Below are positions 35,301 to 44,714 of a stretch of 64,000 nt of DNA, in pieces. Origin of the DNA: Sulfobacillus thermosulfidooxidans DSM 9293 (GTDB taxonomy: Bacteria; Bacillota; Sulfobacillia; Sulfobacillales; Sulfobacillaceae); contig NZ_FWWY01000001.1 in NCBI RefSeq assembly GCF_900176145.1, positions 1,039,819 to 1,103,818 on the forward strand. The letters are read 5' to 3'. The notes under the pieces are model-generated. The model saw only the letters and a list, made by a program, of their open reading frames with translations, did no database searches and was not told the DNA's origin. The number at the start of each line of letters is the position of its first letter. Positions within the stretch are counted from its first letter, which is position 1. Made by a program: the position numbers and the translations under genes.

Positions 35301-36341
35301 TCACTCGTGGGCCCGTTGCACAAAGTCTTTGGGAAACGCACGGTCATATTCAGGAGGCACTTGAATGGTTCCACCCAGTACTTGCGCTGCGGTATTGGCC
35401 CAGTAAGGATTGCGCAACATGCCCCGCGCAATCGCAATCACGTCGGCTTGCTGTTGCTCTAACACAAATTCGGCGAGTTCCGGCGTTTCCAACATGCCGA
35501 CCGCAATCACCGGCACATTCAGATGCTTACGCAATGTGGCGGCATAGGAAACTTGGTACCCTGGGTACATCTTGGGCACAACGGGAGCATTTCCCCCAGA
35601 AGACACATCAAACATATCGACACCGTGATCGCGGTAGACCTGAGCCATTTTCTCAAGTGCTGGGAAATCATAACCCCCGTCCACATACTCGGTCGCGGAC
35701 AGTCGCATGATCAGAGGCATCCCTTGGGGCATGTGACTTTTGACCGACTCAATCACCTCGACCCCAAAACGGGTCGGTTCCCCATAGACATCGCTCCGGT
35801 GATTGGATAAAGGCGACATAAACTGGTGAATCAAATACCCATGCGCCCCATGAAGTTCGATGGTATCGACTCCCGCTTTTATCGCACGCTTCGCGGCGAG
35901 CCCAAAATTGTCGATTAAGCGGTGAATCTCATCGATGCTCAAAGCCTTAGGAACCCGGTAGCGATCAGAAAATGCAATGGCTGATGGGGCCACGGGCTGC
36001 AAACTGGGCGATTCCGTTTTGCGACCGGCATGTGCAATTTGTATCCCAATTTTGGCACCATACTGATGAACCTGATCAATAATCCGGCGAAAGGCGGGAA
36101 TTTGATCATCAGACCATAACCCTAAATCTCTTACGGTAATACGGCCATTGGGATCCACATCGGTCATTTCTATCATAATGAGAGCACTGCCCCCGACAGC
36201 GCGCGATATGTAATGGACATAATGCCACTCATTGGGTTTGCCATCTTCATCCCACACAGAGTATTGACACATGGGCGACATCATAATCCGGTTCTTTAAC
36301 GTTAAGTCTTTGAGGGTAAACGGTTCAAACAATTTTGCCAT
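35301..36341 (-). CDS. NADPH dehydrogenase, old yellow enzyme family (YqjM/NamA-like)
   Basis: 346 residues. TIM-barrel flavoprotein with RIMMSPMCQYS (FMN-near Cys typical of the thermophilic-like YqjM class), GIQIAHAGRK (His-Ala-Gly active site), ELHGAHGYLIHQFMSPLSNHRSD and IAIARGMLRNPYW. It reduces activated alkenes with NADPH. The full normal length is present. Confidence 0.9.
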   Translation of the reverse strand: MAKLFEPFTLKDLTLKNRIMMSPMCQYSVWDEDGKPNEWHYVHYISRAVGGSALIMIEMTDVDPNGRITVRDLGLWSDDQIPAFRRIIDQVHQYGAKIGIQIAHAGRKTESPSLQPVAPSAIAFSDRYRVPKALSIDEIHRLIDNFGLAAKRAIKAGVDTIELHGAHGYLIHQFMSPLSNHRSDVYGEPTRFGVEVIESVKSHMPQGMPLIMRLSATEYVDGGYDFPALEKMAQVYRDHGVDMFDVSSGGNAPVVPKMYPGYQVSYAATLRKHLNVPVIAVGMLETPELAEFVLEQQQADVIAIARGMLRNPYWANTAAQVLGGTIQVPPEYDRAFPKDFVQRAHE

Positions 36342-36438
36342 ATGATCTGCCTGCCTTTCTCGCTACGATGTTTACGCTTGTTGTAAATCCGCAATTTCTC
36401 CTCAGGGAAAGTCCCTTGGGCGGACATGTAATCCCGCA

Positions 36439-36912
36439 TCAGGCTTTGTGATAGGGGTGATGATGAATAATGCTAAAGGCCCGGTAAATCTGTTCGACCG
36501 TAATTAATTGAGCCAAAGCATGCGGTAACGTCAAAGATGAAAGAGACCAGCGCCAATTAGCTCGCTCTCGAATTCGCGAAGCGACTCCAAGGCTGCCGCC
36601 GATCACAAAAACTACCGCCAAACTTTGTTCCTGATACCGGGCTAATTGCCGGCTCAAGAATTCAGATGTTACTTGTTGACCATCAATATCCAAGAGAATA
36701 ACAAAGTCCGTGGGATCCAAATGTTTGCTAATCGCTTTGGCTTCGCGTTCCAGGGTCTCGCTTTCCTGACCATTTTTATAGCCAATTTCAGGTGCGACCA
36801 CCCAATCAAGCGGCTGCCATGATCCTAAACGCATCCGGTATTCATCAATCATCTGGGAAATTGCACGGTCTTTGGGCCGGCCCACCGTCAAAAGGCGCCA
36901 ATGTTGTGCCAT
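36439..36912 (-). CDS. rlmH: 23S rRNA pseudouridine1915 N3-methyltransferase
   Basis: 157 residues. SPOUT fold with FVILLDIDGQQVTSEFLSRQL, VFVIGGSLGV and the C-terminal EQIYRAFSIIHHHPYHK. It methylates pseudouridine 1915 in helix 69. The ATG at 36912 is chosen over the preceding GTG because AAAGGCAG is better spaced. Confidence 0.93.
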   Translation of the reverse strand: MAQHWRLLTVGRPKDRAISQMIDEYRMRLGSWQPLDWVVAPEIGYKNGQESETLEREAKAISKHLDPTDFVILLDIDGQQVTSEFLSRQLARYQEQSLAVVFVIGGSLGVASRIRERANWRWSLSSLTLPHALAQLITVEQIYRAFSIIHHHPYHKA

Positions 36913-37200
36913 CACTTGCTGCCTTTCTTCAAAATGAATTCCCCACCCATATTAGTGTACCGATTTTCTCGATCAAGAACCAGATGCCCCCATTTGGCTT
37001 GTACTATTGCGAGCTTTGGGGAAATAAATATGAAGTACATGGGAAGTCAGGGACAGTATGGGAAACCAGAGACTTCCAGATTGCAAAAGACACAGATGAG
37101 GGTCCCTTATCACAGCAACAAGTTTGGTCCCTTGAAACAACATCTAAAAAGTCGGGACGACGAAAAGACGGAAAGACGGAAACAGGGAAAGAAGGTATGT

Positions 37201-37536
37201 ATGATGCATGATGATAATCCGATTGAAAACCGGCAAACTGCAGGTCATGCCTTATTTTTTGCACTAGCCACCACCTTTGGCGGCGGAGCAGCCCTTCATT
37301 TAATTCGCGCGGCTTTATGGCACAAATCTCTTCCTCTTTCCGAGGTGATTACCTTTGTGTTGACGGCTTTAGCCAGCATTTTATTGTTATCGGTGATTTG
37401 GTCCGGCCGTCCCGAAAAGACCTGGTCTCTTAACCGCCACATTCTCTGGATTTCGGTGTTGGCGGTCGCAACAACCATTTTTGCCACCACAATCTGGCCC
37501 ATATTCTGGCACTGGGCCTTCCCTTCTGGCTATTAA
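37201..37536 (+). CDS. Small three-helix membrane protein
   Basis: 111 residues from the ATG at 37201, with AAGAAGG 5 bases upstream. A polar start (MMHDDNPIENRQ) is followed by three hydrophobic segments (about 16-33, 45-65, 80-100). Family not recognised. The 285-base gap before it holds purine-rich sequence and no other gene. An imperfect hairpin CCTGACA/TGTCAGG at 37634-37662 with a T-run some 15 bases later may end this transcript. Confidence 0.5.
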   Translation: MMHDDNPIENRQTAGHALFFALATTFGGGAALHLIRAALWHKSLPLSEVITFVLTALASILLLSVIWSGRPEKTWSLNRHILWISVLAVATTIFATTIWPIFWHWAFPSGY

Positions 37537-37771
37537 GTACGTAACGACCATCTCCCTCCCCGTTCTTGTTCTCCTCCCACGCTCGCCATCATTTTTACTC
37601 CAAAGACCTTTTGGCATGATAAGGGCTCTATCGCCTGACAGTTCTCCCTGGGAAGTGTCAGGAAAACCTGGCCTCTTTTTTAACAAGACGTTAACACAGG
37701 ATTAACACGTCGTTCATACAATCTTCCCACTGTCTTAACGTCCTTTTCGCATACTAAGGTCAAGTCCTAAT

Positions 37772-37784
37772 TTGTGTGTAAAAG
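37772..37784 (+). repeat. Left terminal inverted repeat of the IS256-type element
   Basis: TTGTGTGTAAAAG, matched as reverse complement at the right end; homology beyond 13 bases is poor. Confidence 0.75.
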
Positions 37785-37806
37785 CGTTCCCTTGGTTTGC
37801 GAGGCG

Positions 37807-39036
37807 TTAGGCGACGACCGCGGGTCCCGCATGAGGCGGCTCATCCGTCGCCGCTTGAGACCGTTTCGCTTGCCAGTAAGGCTCGAGATTCAGATACCGC
37901 TTACCCGTGGTCCACACCTCATGCTGCTCGAGCAACAGCGCGCCCACCAGGCGGATCGCCGACTCCCGGTTCGGAAAAATCCGAATCACCCGTTCTCGGC
38001 GCCGGATCTCAGCATTGAGCCGCTCGACGCCATTCGTGGTGCGTAATCGCTGGCGCAGCGACTCGGGGAGTTGCAACACCGCTAGCGCGTCCTCGAGCCC
38101 GTTCTCCAGAATCGCCACGGCGCGGGGAGCCCGCTCGGCAAAGTCCTCGAGCAGTTTGGTCCACAAGGTGTCGACGGTGGCCCGGTCGGGGGCTTCGAAG
38201 AGCGCGCGGAGGCGGCCGTGCAGCTCCTCCTGCACCGCTTTGGGCGCGGCATCGAGGATATTCCGCGTGAGGTGCGTTTGGCAGCGCTGCCAACTCGCCC
38301 CTTGGAATTGCTGTTCGATAGCCTGCCGCAGCCCGCGGTGGTCATCCGACACCACCAGGTCGACGCCCGTTAAGCCTCGATCCTTGAGGTCGGTAAACAC
38401 GGCCGTCCACGTCTGCTTCGATTCGCTATCCCCGATCCAAAACCCGAGAATTTCTCGGTACCCCGCCGCATTAATGCCGGTCACCACACACCCGCTCCGG
38501 GACCGGACGGCCCCGTTCTCGCGGATTTTCAAGACCAAGGCATCGACAATCAGGAACGGGTACGGCGTCTCCGCGAGGGATCGGGTTCGCCATTGCTGGA
38601 CGGCCGCCTCTAAGCCTTTCGCGAGGTCCGACACCGTGGACTTCGAAAATTCGGTGCCACAGAGTTCTTCGGTCACGCGCCGAATTTTGCGGGTTGACAC
38701 CCCATTCACCACCATTTCCATCAACGTGAGGACGAGGGCTTTTTCATGCCGCTGGTACCGCTCAAAGAGTGTCGGACTGAACTCCCCGTCCCGCGTCCGC
38801 GGGACCTCCAGCGTCAACGTGCCGACGCGCGTCGTGAGCTGCCGGCTCCGTGAGCCGTTGCGATATCCGCGCCGGTCTTCGGTCCGCTCGTACCGGTCGG
38901 CTTGAAGATGTTCCGTCACTTCGGCTTCTAACACCTGATTTAAGACCTGTTGCAACAAGAGCGCGAAGGCCTGATCCTTTTGTCCGACCAGGGCTTGGAT
39001 TGTTTGATCATCCAGTGTAATCTGATAATGAGCCAT
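37807..39036 (-). CDS. IS256/Mutator-type transposase
   Basis: 409 residues. RYERTEDRRGYRNGSRSRQL near the N-terminus, LTLEVPRTRDGEFSPTLFERYQR, PYPFLIVDALVLKIRENG (first catalytic Asp), VVSDDHRGLRQA (second Asp) and the late Glu in TTNGVERLNAEIRRR. This is the full DDE transposase of the Mutator-like family, with no frameshift, so probably active. GAGGATC precedes the ATG. Confidence 0.95.
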   Translation of the reverse strand: MAHYQITLDDQTIQALVGQKDQAFALLLQQVLNQVLEAEVTEHLQADRYERTEDRRGYRNGSRSRQLTTRVGTLTLEVPRTRDGEFSPTLFERYQRHEKALVLTLMEMVVNGVSTRKIRRVTEELCGTEFSKSTVSDLAKGLEAAVQQWRTRSLAETPYPFLIVDALVLKIRENGAVRSRSGCVVTGINAAGYREILGFWIGDSESKQTWTAVFTDLKDRGLTGVDLVVSDDHRGLRQAIEQQFQGASWQRCQTHLTRNILDAAPKAVQEELHGRLRALFEAPDRATVDTLWTKLLEDFAERAPRAVAILENGLEDALAVLQLPESLRQRLRTTNGVERLNAEIRRRERVIRIFPNRESAIRLVGALLLEQHEVWTTGKRYLNLEPYWQAKRSQAATDEPPHAGPAVVA

Positions 39037-39118
39037 TGCGTGATCCTCCTAAGATTTGTCAGTTGTGTCGCTTTCAAATCTACCAAGGAAACGCAATGGC
39101 TTTGAAATTTTTAAGCCC

Positions 39119-39131
39119 CTTTTACACACAA
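39119..39131 (-). repeat. Right terminal inverted repeat of the IS256-type element
   Basis: CTTTTACACACAA on the + strand, the reverse complement of the left repeat. Confidence 0.75.
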
Positions 39132-39203
39132 TATCGGACTCTACTCATACTAATCATGTCACCTTTGTGTAAATAGGATAGCTAACTCGCCAGGGAGGTT
39201 TTT

Positions 39204-40583
39204 ATGTCCACCAAAACTGTTAGTGAAACACTCAATGAAGCGCCGCTCAATTTATTTCATTTACGTGCGGTTCTTACCGCCGGTATGGGCTTTTTTACCG
39301 ATGCTTATGACTTGTTCATCATTGGAGCCGCTCTCATTCTGATTAAAGAACAATGGCATCCATCGGCCACAATGACTGGTCTTCTCGGATCTACCGCTCT
39401 TATTGCAGCTTTTGTCGGGGCCTTTGTTTTTGGTCGCTTAGCAGACGTTTTCGGACGGAAAAGTATCTATGGATTAGAAGCTGGCTTAATGGCATTAGGG
39501 GCTATTCTGTCGGCATTCTCCCCCAATATTTTTTGGCTCATTGTGTTTCGTTTCATTATGGGGATTGGTATTGGAGGCGATTACCCGGTATCGGCCGTCT
39601 TAATGAGTGAATATGCCAATGCCAAAGACCGGGGTAAACTGGTCAGTTTAGTCTTTTCCATGCAAGCCTTAGGATTAATTGCCGGTCCTATCGTGGCTTT
39701 GACTTTACTCGCTTCAGGTATCCAAGCGGATATTGCTTGGCGGTTGATGTTAGGCTTGGGTGCTGTGCCGGCCTTAGCCGTGATTATTTTACGGCGGCGC
39801 ATGCCTGAATCTCCTAGGTATGTGGCTCAAGTCAAAGGCAAAACCAAAGAGGCCATCGTGAGTCTCAAAGGCTACACGGGTCAAGAAGCTCAAGCCATCG
39901 ATGAGATCAATCCTCGTCAAAAACTCAGTTTGGGACAAATGTTGTCACAAGGGCGCTACTGGCTCCTTCTTCTCGGTACCGCCGGCAGTTGGGCTGTTTT
40001 CGACTACGCATACTATGGTAATTCCATTTCCTTGCCTCTGGTGCTGAAAATGGTGGCTCCCCATAGTTCGGCCATGACATCGATTGCCTGGTCATTAATC
40101 ATCTTTGCCGTCGCTGCAGTGCCTGGTTATATTTTAGCCTTCTTGACTATCGATGCGATTGGTCACAAAAAATTACAGTGGATCGGCTTTTTGGTTATGG
40201 GATTGGCCTTTGCCACCTTAGGTCTGGTTCCCAACATCACCCACGATGTCCTACCCTTTCTTCTCATCTTCGGATTAAGCTACTTCTTCGCCGAATTTGG
40301 TCCGAACACCACCACATTTGTCATGGCGAGTGAGGTCTACCCGACCAGTGTCAGGACCACCGGTCACGGCATTTCAGCAGGGCTGGCGAAGGTGGGAGCC
40401 TTTATCGGTGTGTTTATCTTCCCGGTTATGAGTAAAGACTTAGGATTAAATGGGACCCTCCTCATTACCGCCGGTTTCTCGATGTTGGGTATCCTTTTAA
40501 CTATGCTGTTACCAGAACCCAGTCGGCAAACACTTGAAGATGTCAGTAGCTCCGAGCCACCCGTCCTCTCCAAACACGCATAA
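39204..40583 (+). CDS. MFS transporter (phosphate or organic-acid:H+ symporter type)
   Basis: 459 residues, 12 membrane segments. MGFFTDAYDLFIIGAALILI in TM1, GRLADVFGRKSIYG, FIMGIGIGGDYPVSAVLMSEY and FGPNTTTFVMASEVYPTSVR closely parallel the transporter at 12212-13618, so the two are paralogues. AGGGAGG lies before the ATG. The IS256-type element ends only about 70 bases upstream and may have replaced or altered the promoter. The substrate is unknown; phosphate or carboxylate is typical for the group. Confidence 0.82.
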   Translation: MSTKTVSETLNEAPLNLFHLRAVLTAGMGFFTDAYDLFIIGAALILIKEQWHPSATMTGLLGSTALIAAFVGAFVFGRLADVFGRKSIYGLEAGLMALGAILSAFSPNIFWLIVFRFIMGIGIGGDYPVSAVLMSEYANAKDRGKLVSLVFSMQALGLIAGPIVALTLLASGIQADIAWRLMLGLGAVPALAVIILRRRMPESPRYVAQVKGKTKEAIVSLKGYTGQEAQAIDEINPRQKLSLGQMLSQGRYWLLLLGTAGSWAVFDYAYYGNSISLPLVLKMVAPHSSAMTSIAWSLIIFAVAAVPGYILAFLTIDAIGHKKLQWIGFLVMGLAFATLGLVPNITHDVLPFLLIFGLSYFFAEFGPNTTTFVMASEVYPTSVRTTGHGISAGLAKVGAFIGVFIFPVMSKDLGLNGTLLITAGFSMLGILLTMLLPEPSRQTLEDVSSSEPPVLSKHA

Positions 40584-40612
40584 AACACCTTCCGATTTCC
40601 ATAATTGGCCAC

Positions 40613-40655
40613 AAAAAACCCTGAAATCACGGGAACGTGTATTTCGGGGTTTTGA
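40613..40655 (+). terminator. Intrinsic terminator of the MFS gene
   Basis: AAAACCCTGAAAT pairs with ATTTCGGGGTTTT (one G-U), 13-base loop, then TGATTTTGAT. Confidence 0.7.
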
Positions 40656-40785
40656 TTTTGATCATAATGTCCTAAACAAAACGGTTATCTTTTCAGACGC
40701 GTGTACCCATGTATTCCTCATATTTTCTATAGAAGGATTTTTGTTGTCGAACAATGACAGAAAAATACCCCCAAGGAGATTACCC

Positions 40786-40947
40786 ATAATTTCCTTACAA
40801 TTCTTTTTACGCAAGGCATCGTCCCATATTGAACAAGAAGCCAATCGTATTCTGTCAGTGATTTCGGAATTCATGGGGATCAATACCCTCTTTGTAGCTT
40901 TCAATGATGAGAATACCAACTATATTGTCAAAGTAAGTGTCAAATAA
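40786..40947 (+). pseudogene. Possible GAF-domain fragment
   Basis: The frame reads FFLRKASSHIEQEANRIL and GINTLFVAFNDENTNYIVKV, which looks like the start of a GAF domain of a GGDEF signalling protein, then stops. There is no good start codon (AAGGAG precedes an ATA). It may be the 5' remnant of the gene whose GGDEF end lies at 42366-42840. Confidence 0.3.
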
Positions 40948-41448
40948 TATCCACCTTGCGCTGGGAATGAGTTTGGTTTAGATAGGAGACGGTCGGGGCA
41001 GCTCTTTCACGCGGGCCGGTCAAGCGGGCAACCAGGGTAAGCAATCGGCTCAGGTCGCGCCGCGGTAATTGTTCGGACAGATATTGGATAGGCCCGAATC
41101 ACATTGAATCACATTCAAGGCAATCGCACTGCCTTGCGTCCCCCTCGGGTTGCTCTCCACCTTCAGCGGCCCATTTTTCGAGAAACCGCGTGAGAGGTTT
41201 CCATTAATTCAGACGATAGGTCACCGTCTTGCTCAAGGGGCACTTCGGAAAGATGTGACGTCGCGGTAGCCAAGCATTGCAAATAAGTGTGAAATCCGGT
41301 AATAAATTTTCACCCATAGCGTTTATGGCGTCCGGGATGATATTCGTATAACATAATGAGTGAGTTTATCCGTCCGCTTCAATACAGCCAATTGAAGTAT
41401 ACGCCTATGCGGCCATCAAGAGTCGCGAAAGGTATAATGGAGCCGTTT
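40948..41448. other. Intergenic, no recognised gene
   Basis: About 500 bases of mixed composition with no intact gene on either strand. The minus strand has short broken frames around 41000-41340 that I cannot assign. Confidence 0.4.
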
Positions 41449-41718
41449 ATGCCGAAAATAGCTGAGTGGGGCCGAATAAGGATTTATATGTATTACCCTC
41501 CTAAGGAACACCCACCCTGTCATATACATATTAAAGGGATAGGGTGTGAAGTTTCAGTAGACTTTTTAGGAAATATTTTGAAAGGGATTTCAATTTGCTT
41601 TTCTACTAGCGAATGGAAGAATGTGATGAACTGGATTAACAACCATCAAAAAGAATTACAGGAAAACTGTACACGAGCGCAGAATCATAGAAATTTGAAC
41701 TCTATTCCATATCCCTAG
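41449..41718 (+). CDS. DUF4160-family protein (putative toxin-antitoxin partner)
   Basis: 89 residues from the ATG at 41449, chosen because MPKIAEWGRIRIYMYY is the usual family start and GGAG lies 6 bases upstream. The family block HPPCHIHIKGIGCEVSVDF and the W..NH.KEL C-terminal helix are present. DUF4160 genes usually sit next to DUF2442 genes, as here, and the pair has been suggested to be a toxin-antitoxin-like module; activity is not established from sequence. The AT-richer composition than the neighbours suggests transfer. Confidence 0.75.
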   Translation: MPKIAEWGRIRIYMYYPPKEHPPCHIHIKGIGCEVSVDFLGNILKGISICFSTSEWKNVMNWINNHQKELQENCTRAQNHRNLNSIPYP

Positions 41719-41740
41719 AAAGAAGGTGAAGAGGGTGTTG

Positions 41741-42037
41741 ATGCCAAATGGCTTTAGTCGCCCTCCCGAAGGCTCAAACGGGAATTTACCTCAGGTGATT
41801 GCTGTGAGGCCTTTTCCGGAATATCTACTAGTCTTGAAGTTTAAAGATGGAGACCTTCGTGTTTTTGATATGAAACCAATGCTGTGGGGAGAAATGTTTG
41901 AACCATTACGTGCTAAAGACTTGTTTAACCAAGTACGCGTAGAGGATGGCACGATTGTATGGCCTAACGGGGCTGATATCGACCCAGAACAGTTATATGA
42001 GGAATCAAGCCCACTCTTTCCTCTAGACTGTCTATAA
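41741..42037 (+). CDS. DUF2442-family protein (putative toxin-antitoxin partner)
   Basis: 98 residues from the ATG at 41741 (GAAGAGG 5 bases upstream; GTG at 41726 would collide with its own ribosome site). The family core is VRPFPEYLLVLKFKDGDLRV, FDMKPMLWG, FEPL and IVWPNGADIDPEQLYEE. It is separated by 22 bases from the DUF4160 gene, so the two are one operon. Confidence 0.78.
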   Translation: MPNGFSRPPEGSNGNLPQVIAVRPFPEYLLVLKFKDGDLRVFDMKPMLWGEMFEPLRAKDLFNQVRVEDGTIVWPNGADIDPEQLYEESSPLFPLDCL

Positions 42038-42365
42038 AACGCAACGCGGTGCATACTAGTATTGATGTGGGATCATTTGCCACAGCAAAATCATAAGCGC
42101 GTCTCGTGCAGTTAGCATGGGTGAATAAATACGCGCACGCGGAAATTAGATGGTGTGCCGTTAGAATTCCACAATTTGAAAAAGGCTGTCCCTACCCATT
42201 TACTTGCGCCCTCTAGTGCCTAGGATGATACGGTATCCGCACGATTTCTGTAAATGCGACTACGGTCCTTCATTCTGAATAAATCAAAGAGGTAAGTTGA
42301 TTAAACGTTTGCTCTATCCACCATCTTGCCTCTTGAAAAGACAAGACACTCTCTAATGGATCCCA
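42038..42365. other. Intergenic, no recognised gene
   Basis: No open frame with recognisable content; probably decayed sequence linked to the flanking GGDEF remnant. Confidence 0.35.
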
Positions 42366-42840
42366 AAACTACCGATACTCTTCACAAAACGCACCATCAC
42401 CATTCTTCAAACTCCGTTATCTCAACAAGAGCTATTGAACATGATGGCTAGATTGTTGGAGCATGTTGTGCAACTGAAGTGAGCTGCGTACAAGGAGATG
42501 TCGACAGTCTCAAACTCATTAACGATACGTGGGGGCACCATATCGGAGATGAGGCCATTTCTCACGTTATCAAACACATCCGTGCCGCATTACCGAACAA
42601 TCATGTGTTTGCCGGATTGGTGGCGATGAATTTGTGGCGTTCTTACCGCAATGCGGTTCGGACGACGCCCAATCTTTAGCCATGTATATTAGTTAACGCC
42701 TTCACCATTCCTCTATACTCGCTCCCAATGGAGAAGACATATCGATAGAGATTACCACCGGCGTGGCCACGACTTCGAATATGGCCCATCTCTGGCAAGA
42801 ACTGTTGAAAGAAGCGGATAGGGCCATATATCAAGCGTGA
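42366..42840 (+). pseudogene. Diguanylate cyclase (GGDEF) remnant, multiply frameshifted
   Basis: Successive frames give one GGDEF domain. A linker ends LLNMMARLLEHVVQLK, then DVDSLKLINDTWGHHIGDEAI (metal and substrate site), then in another frame RIGGDEFVAFLP (the signature), a stop, and finally GEDISIEITTGVAT with LLKEADRAIYQA. At least two frameshifts and stops break it, so it is not functional. An intact version would make cyclic di-GMP. Confidence 0.75.
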
Positions 42841-42890
42841 ACACATCATTCATCGTTGCCTTTTCTATACTAAGAATAACTTACACCCGA

Positions 42891-43901
42891 TTATCCCGCG
42901 GCCAACGCCCGGTGCGTTACTGGAAGCTCACCAAGCCTTAATGAGACTGTGAGATTCTCGGTACCGCGCAATAAGCCAACGCGGATTATTGTTCCAACCC
43001 CAGCCCTTTGAATCACAGGGATCATGTCTTGCAGTTGGTGCACACGAATTCCGTTGACAGAAACGATAAAGTCGCCAGCTCGAATCCCTGCTTTTGCAGC
43101 AGGACTTCCCGGAATAACCCGAACCACCAGTAGCCCCACCGATTGTGAACCCGCTGACTGCACGGTGGCGCCAAGCCATGGACGGCGCACATGACCGTAT
43201 GCAATAAGCTGTTGCGTAATGCTTTTGACGGTATCACTGGGAATAGCAAATCCGATTCCTTCCACTCCTGTTTGAGCAATTTTGCTAGCGTTTATGCCAA
43301 TGAGTTGCCCTTGGGCATTCACCAACGCACCGCCACTGTTCCCGGGATTTATTGCCGCATCGGTTTGGATCAGATGATACTCCCATCCGTCGCGAAACAT
43401 CACCCGATCTTTAGCCGAAATGATGCCTGTGGTCACGGTATGGGATAATCCTAAGGCGTTGCCTATGGCGACCACCAGCTCGCCCGGTTCAATGGTGCGT
43501 GACGAGGCAAATTCAATCGGCCTCAAATGGTTCGCATGAATACGGATGACCGCTAAATCCGTGGGCGGATCTTCACCCACGATTTGGGCGTGATACCGTT
43601 GCCCATTCGATAACACGACGATTAACGCATGTGCATTGGCCACCACATGATAATTGGTGACAATGTCGCCTTGACGATTCAGGATAACTCCGGAACCGAT
43701 GCCCTTGGTCTGTAATTGTCCCTGATCGTTTTGCTTGTTTAAGACAATGACCACCGAAGGATCCACTTTCTTGGCAATACTCACCACGGGCCAGTTCAAC
43801 GCTCTCGGAGTACGGTTTAAGGTCTGATATACAATCAGAGCTCCCAAAAAAACCCCAAAAAGACCAAATAGAAAAGGCGTCCACTCTTTCCGCCGCCACA
43901 T
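42891..43901 (-). CDS. HtrA/DegP-family membrane-anchored serine protease
   Basis: 336 residues from the ATG at 43901, since GGGAGG is 7 bases upstream and earlier ATG/GTG codons overlap it. One N-terminal membrane anchor (about 8-28); trypsin-like domain with catalytic His in VTNYHVVANAH, Asp in PPTDLAVIRI and Ser in INPGNSGGALVN; one C-terminal PDZ domain (GLLVVRVIPGSPAAKAGIRAGD). It degrades misfolded exported proteins. A decayed copy of its 5' part lies just upstream. Confidence 0.9.
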   Translation of the reverse strand: MWRRKEWTPFLFGLFGVFLGALIVYQTLNRTPRALNWPVVSIAKKVDPSVVIVLNKQNDQGQLQTKGIGSGVILNRQGDIVTNYHVVANAHALIVVLSNGQRYHAQIVGEDPPTDLAVIRIHANHLRPIEFASSRTIEPGELVVAIGNALGLSHTVTTGIISAKDRVMFRDGWEYHLIQTDAAINPGNSGGALVNAQGQLIGINASKIAQTGVEGIGFAIPSDTVKSITQQLIAYGHVRRPWLGATVQSAGSQSVGLLVVRVIPGSPAAKAGIRAGDFIVSVNGIRVHQLQDMIPVIQRAGVGTIIRVGLLRGTENLTVSLRLGELPVTHRALAAG

Positions 43902-44060
43902 GCCCATTCCTCCCGTCACGACAGACTATGTCTTAGCCGGACAGGTTATGACGGTACGGTGTGGGACAAAGAAGTATGGACTTGTGTCACTAGAATGGAC
44001 CCTAGAAATTCGTAGCTTTTAAATCTCGACGCTGCATTAAACCGTTCTATACCAACTCGT

Positions 44061-44244
44061 CATGATAATTGGTGACAATATCGCCTTGACGATTCAGGAT
44101 GATACCGAAACCGATGCCATGGGTTTGTCATTGGGCCTAATTACTTTGCTGGTTTACGACAATGACAACCGAAGGATTCAGTTTCTTGGTAATACTGACA
44201 ACGGGTCAATTCTCGGGATTATGCCTAAGCCGGACAGGTTATGA
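44061..44244 (-). pseudogene. Decayed partial duplicate of the htrA 5' region
   Basis: The + strand from CATGATAATTGGTGACAAT matches the intact htrA from about 43648 with many substitutions and small gaps. The tail TAAGCCGGACAGGTTATGAC at about 44225-44244 matches the intact gene's upstream region near 43935-43948. It has no usable frame. Confidence 0.65.
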
Positions 44245-44714
44245 CCCACGGGATGCACTGGGTAACTTTCCGAAGCCCAAAGAAGACGCTTGAAGTCAAC
44301 CCAACTCACTAGTCCACGCTTTCTGGTCATACAAACCTTCGAAGCACATATTCTCTAACACTCATAATTATACCGCGGGTCGGCATATCTCGGATTACAT
44401 GATCCTCCAGTATGACATCAAAGATCGATGACTCATTCACACATACCGGGGGCCATCAGTAGCACTGAAGTGCGGATGAATACCGGCCAGTTCTTCCTAG
44501 TTTCGAGAGTGCTTACCTACGTGCATTTGGAAGGCATGCGGTTGGCTTGATCAACCGAATTAGTGAAGACCATAGTGCTTGAACAACAGCCAAAATGTTG
44601 GAAGAATTGTGGAGAAAAGGACAATATCCCCATTGATTAGGAAAATATTTGTTTCCTAAGCGAGGACGAAGCTCTTCCTGAAATCCGATTAGTTTGGCTG
44701 ACTTCTCCCAAAAT
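44245..44714. other. Intergenic, no recognised gene
   Basis: About 470 bases downstream of the membrane protein gene; no convincing frame, RNA or terminator. Confidence 0.35.

Larger units (their letters stand above)
37772..39131 (-). mobile_element. IS256-family insertion sequence, complete
   Basis: A 1.36-kb element. Its outer ends share the inverted repeat TTGTGTGTAAAAG (37772-37784, and its complement at 39119-39131) and it encodes one intact IS256-type transposase. GC content is visibly higher than in the flanks. No convincing 8-9 bp target duplication is seen on comparing the bases outside the two ends. Confidence 0.85.

Noticed and set aside
37907-38905. 332-codon open frame on the + strand
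   Set aside because: It is antisense to the IS256-type transposase; composition (Arg/Ser rich) is that of a high-GC shadow frame.
44062-44244. 60-codon open frame on the + strand
   Set aside because: It is antisense to the decayed htrA duplicate and has no coding features.
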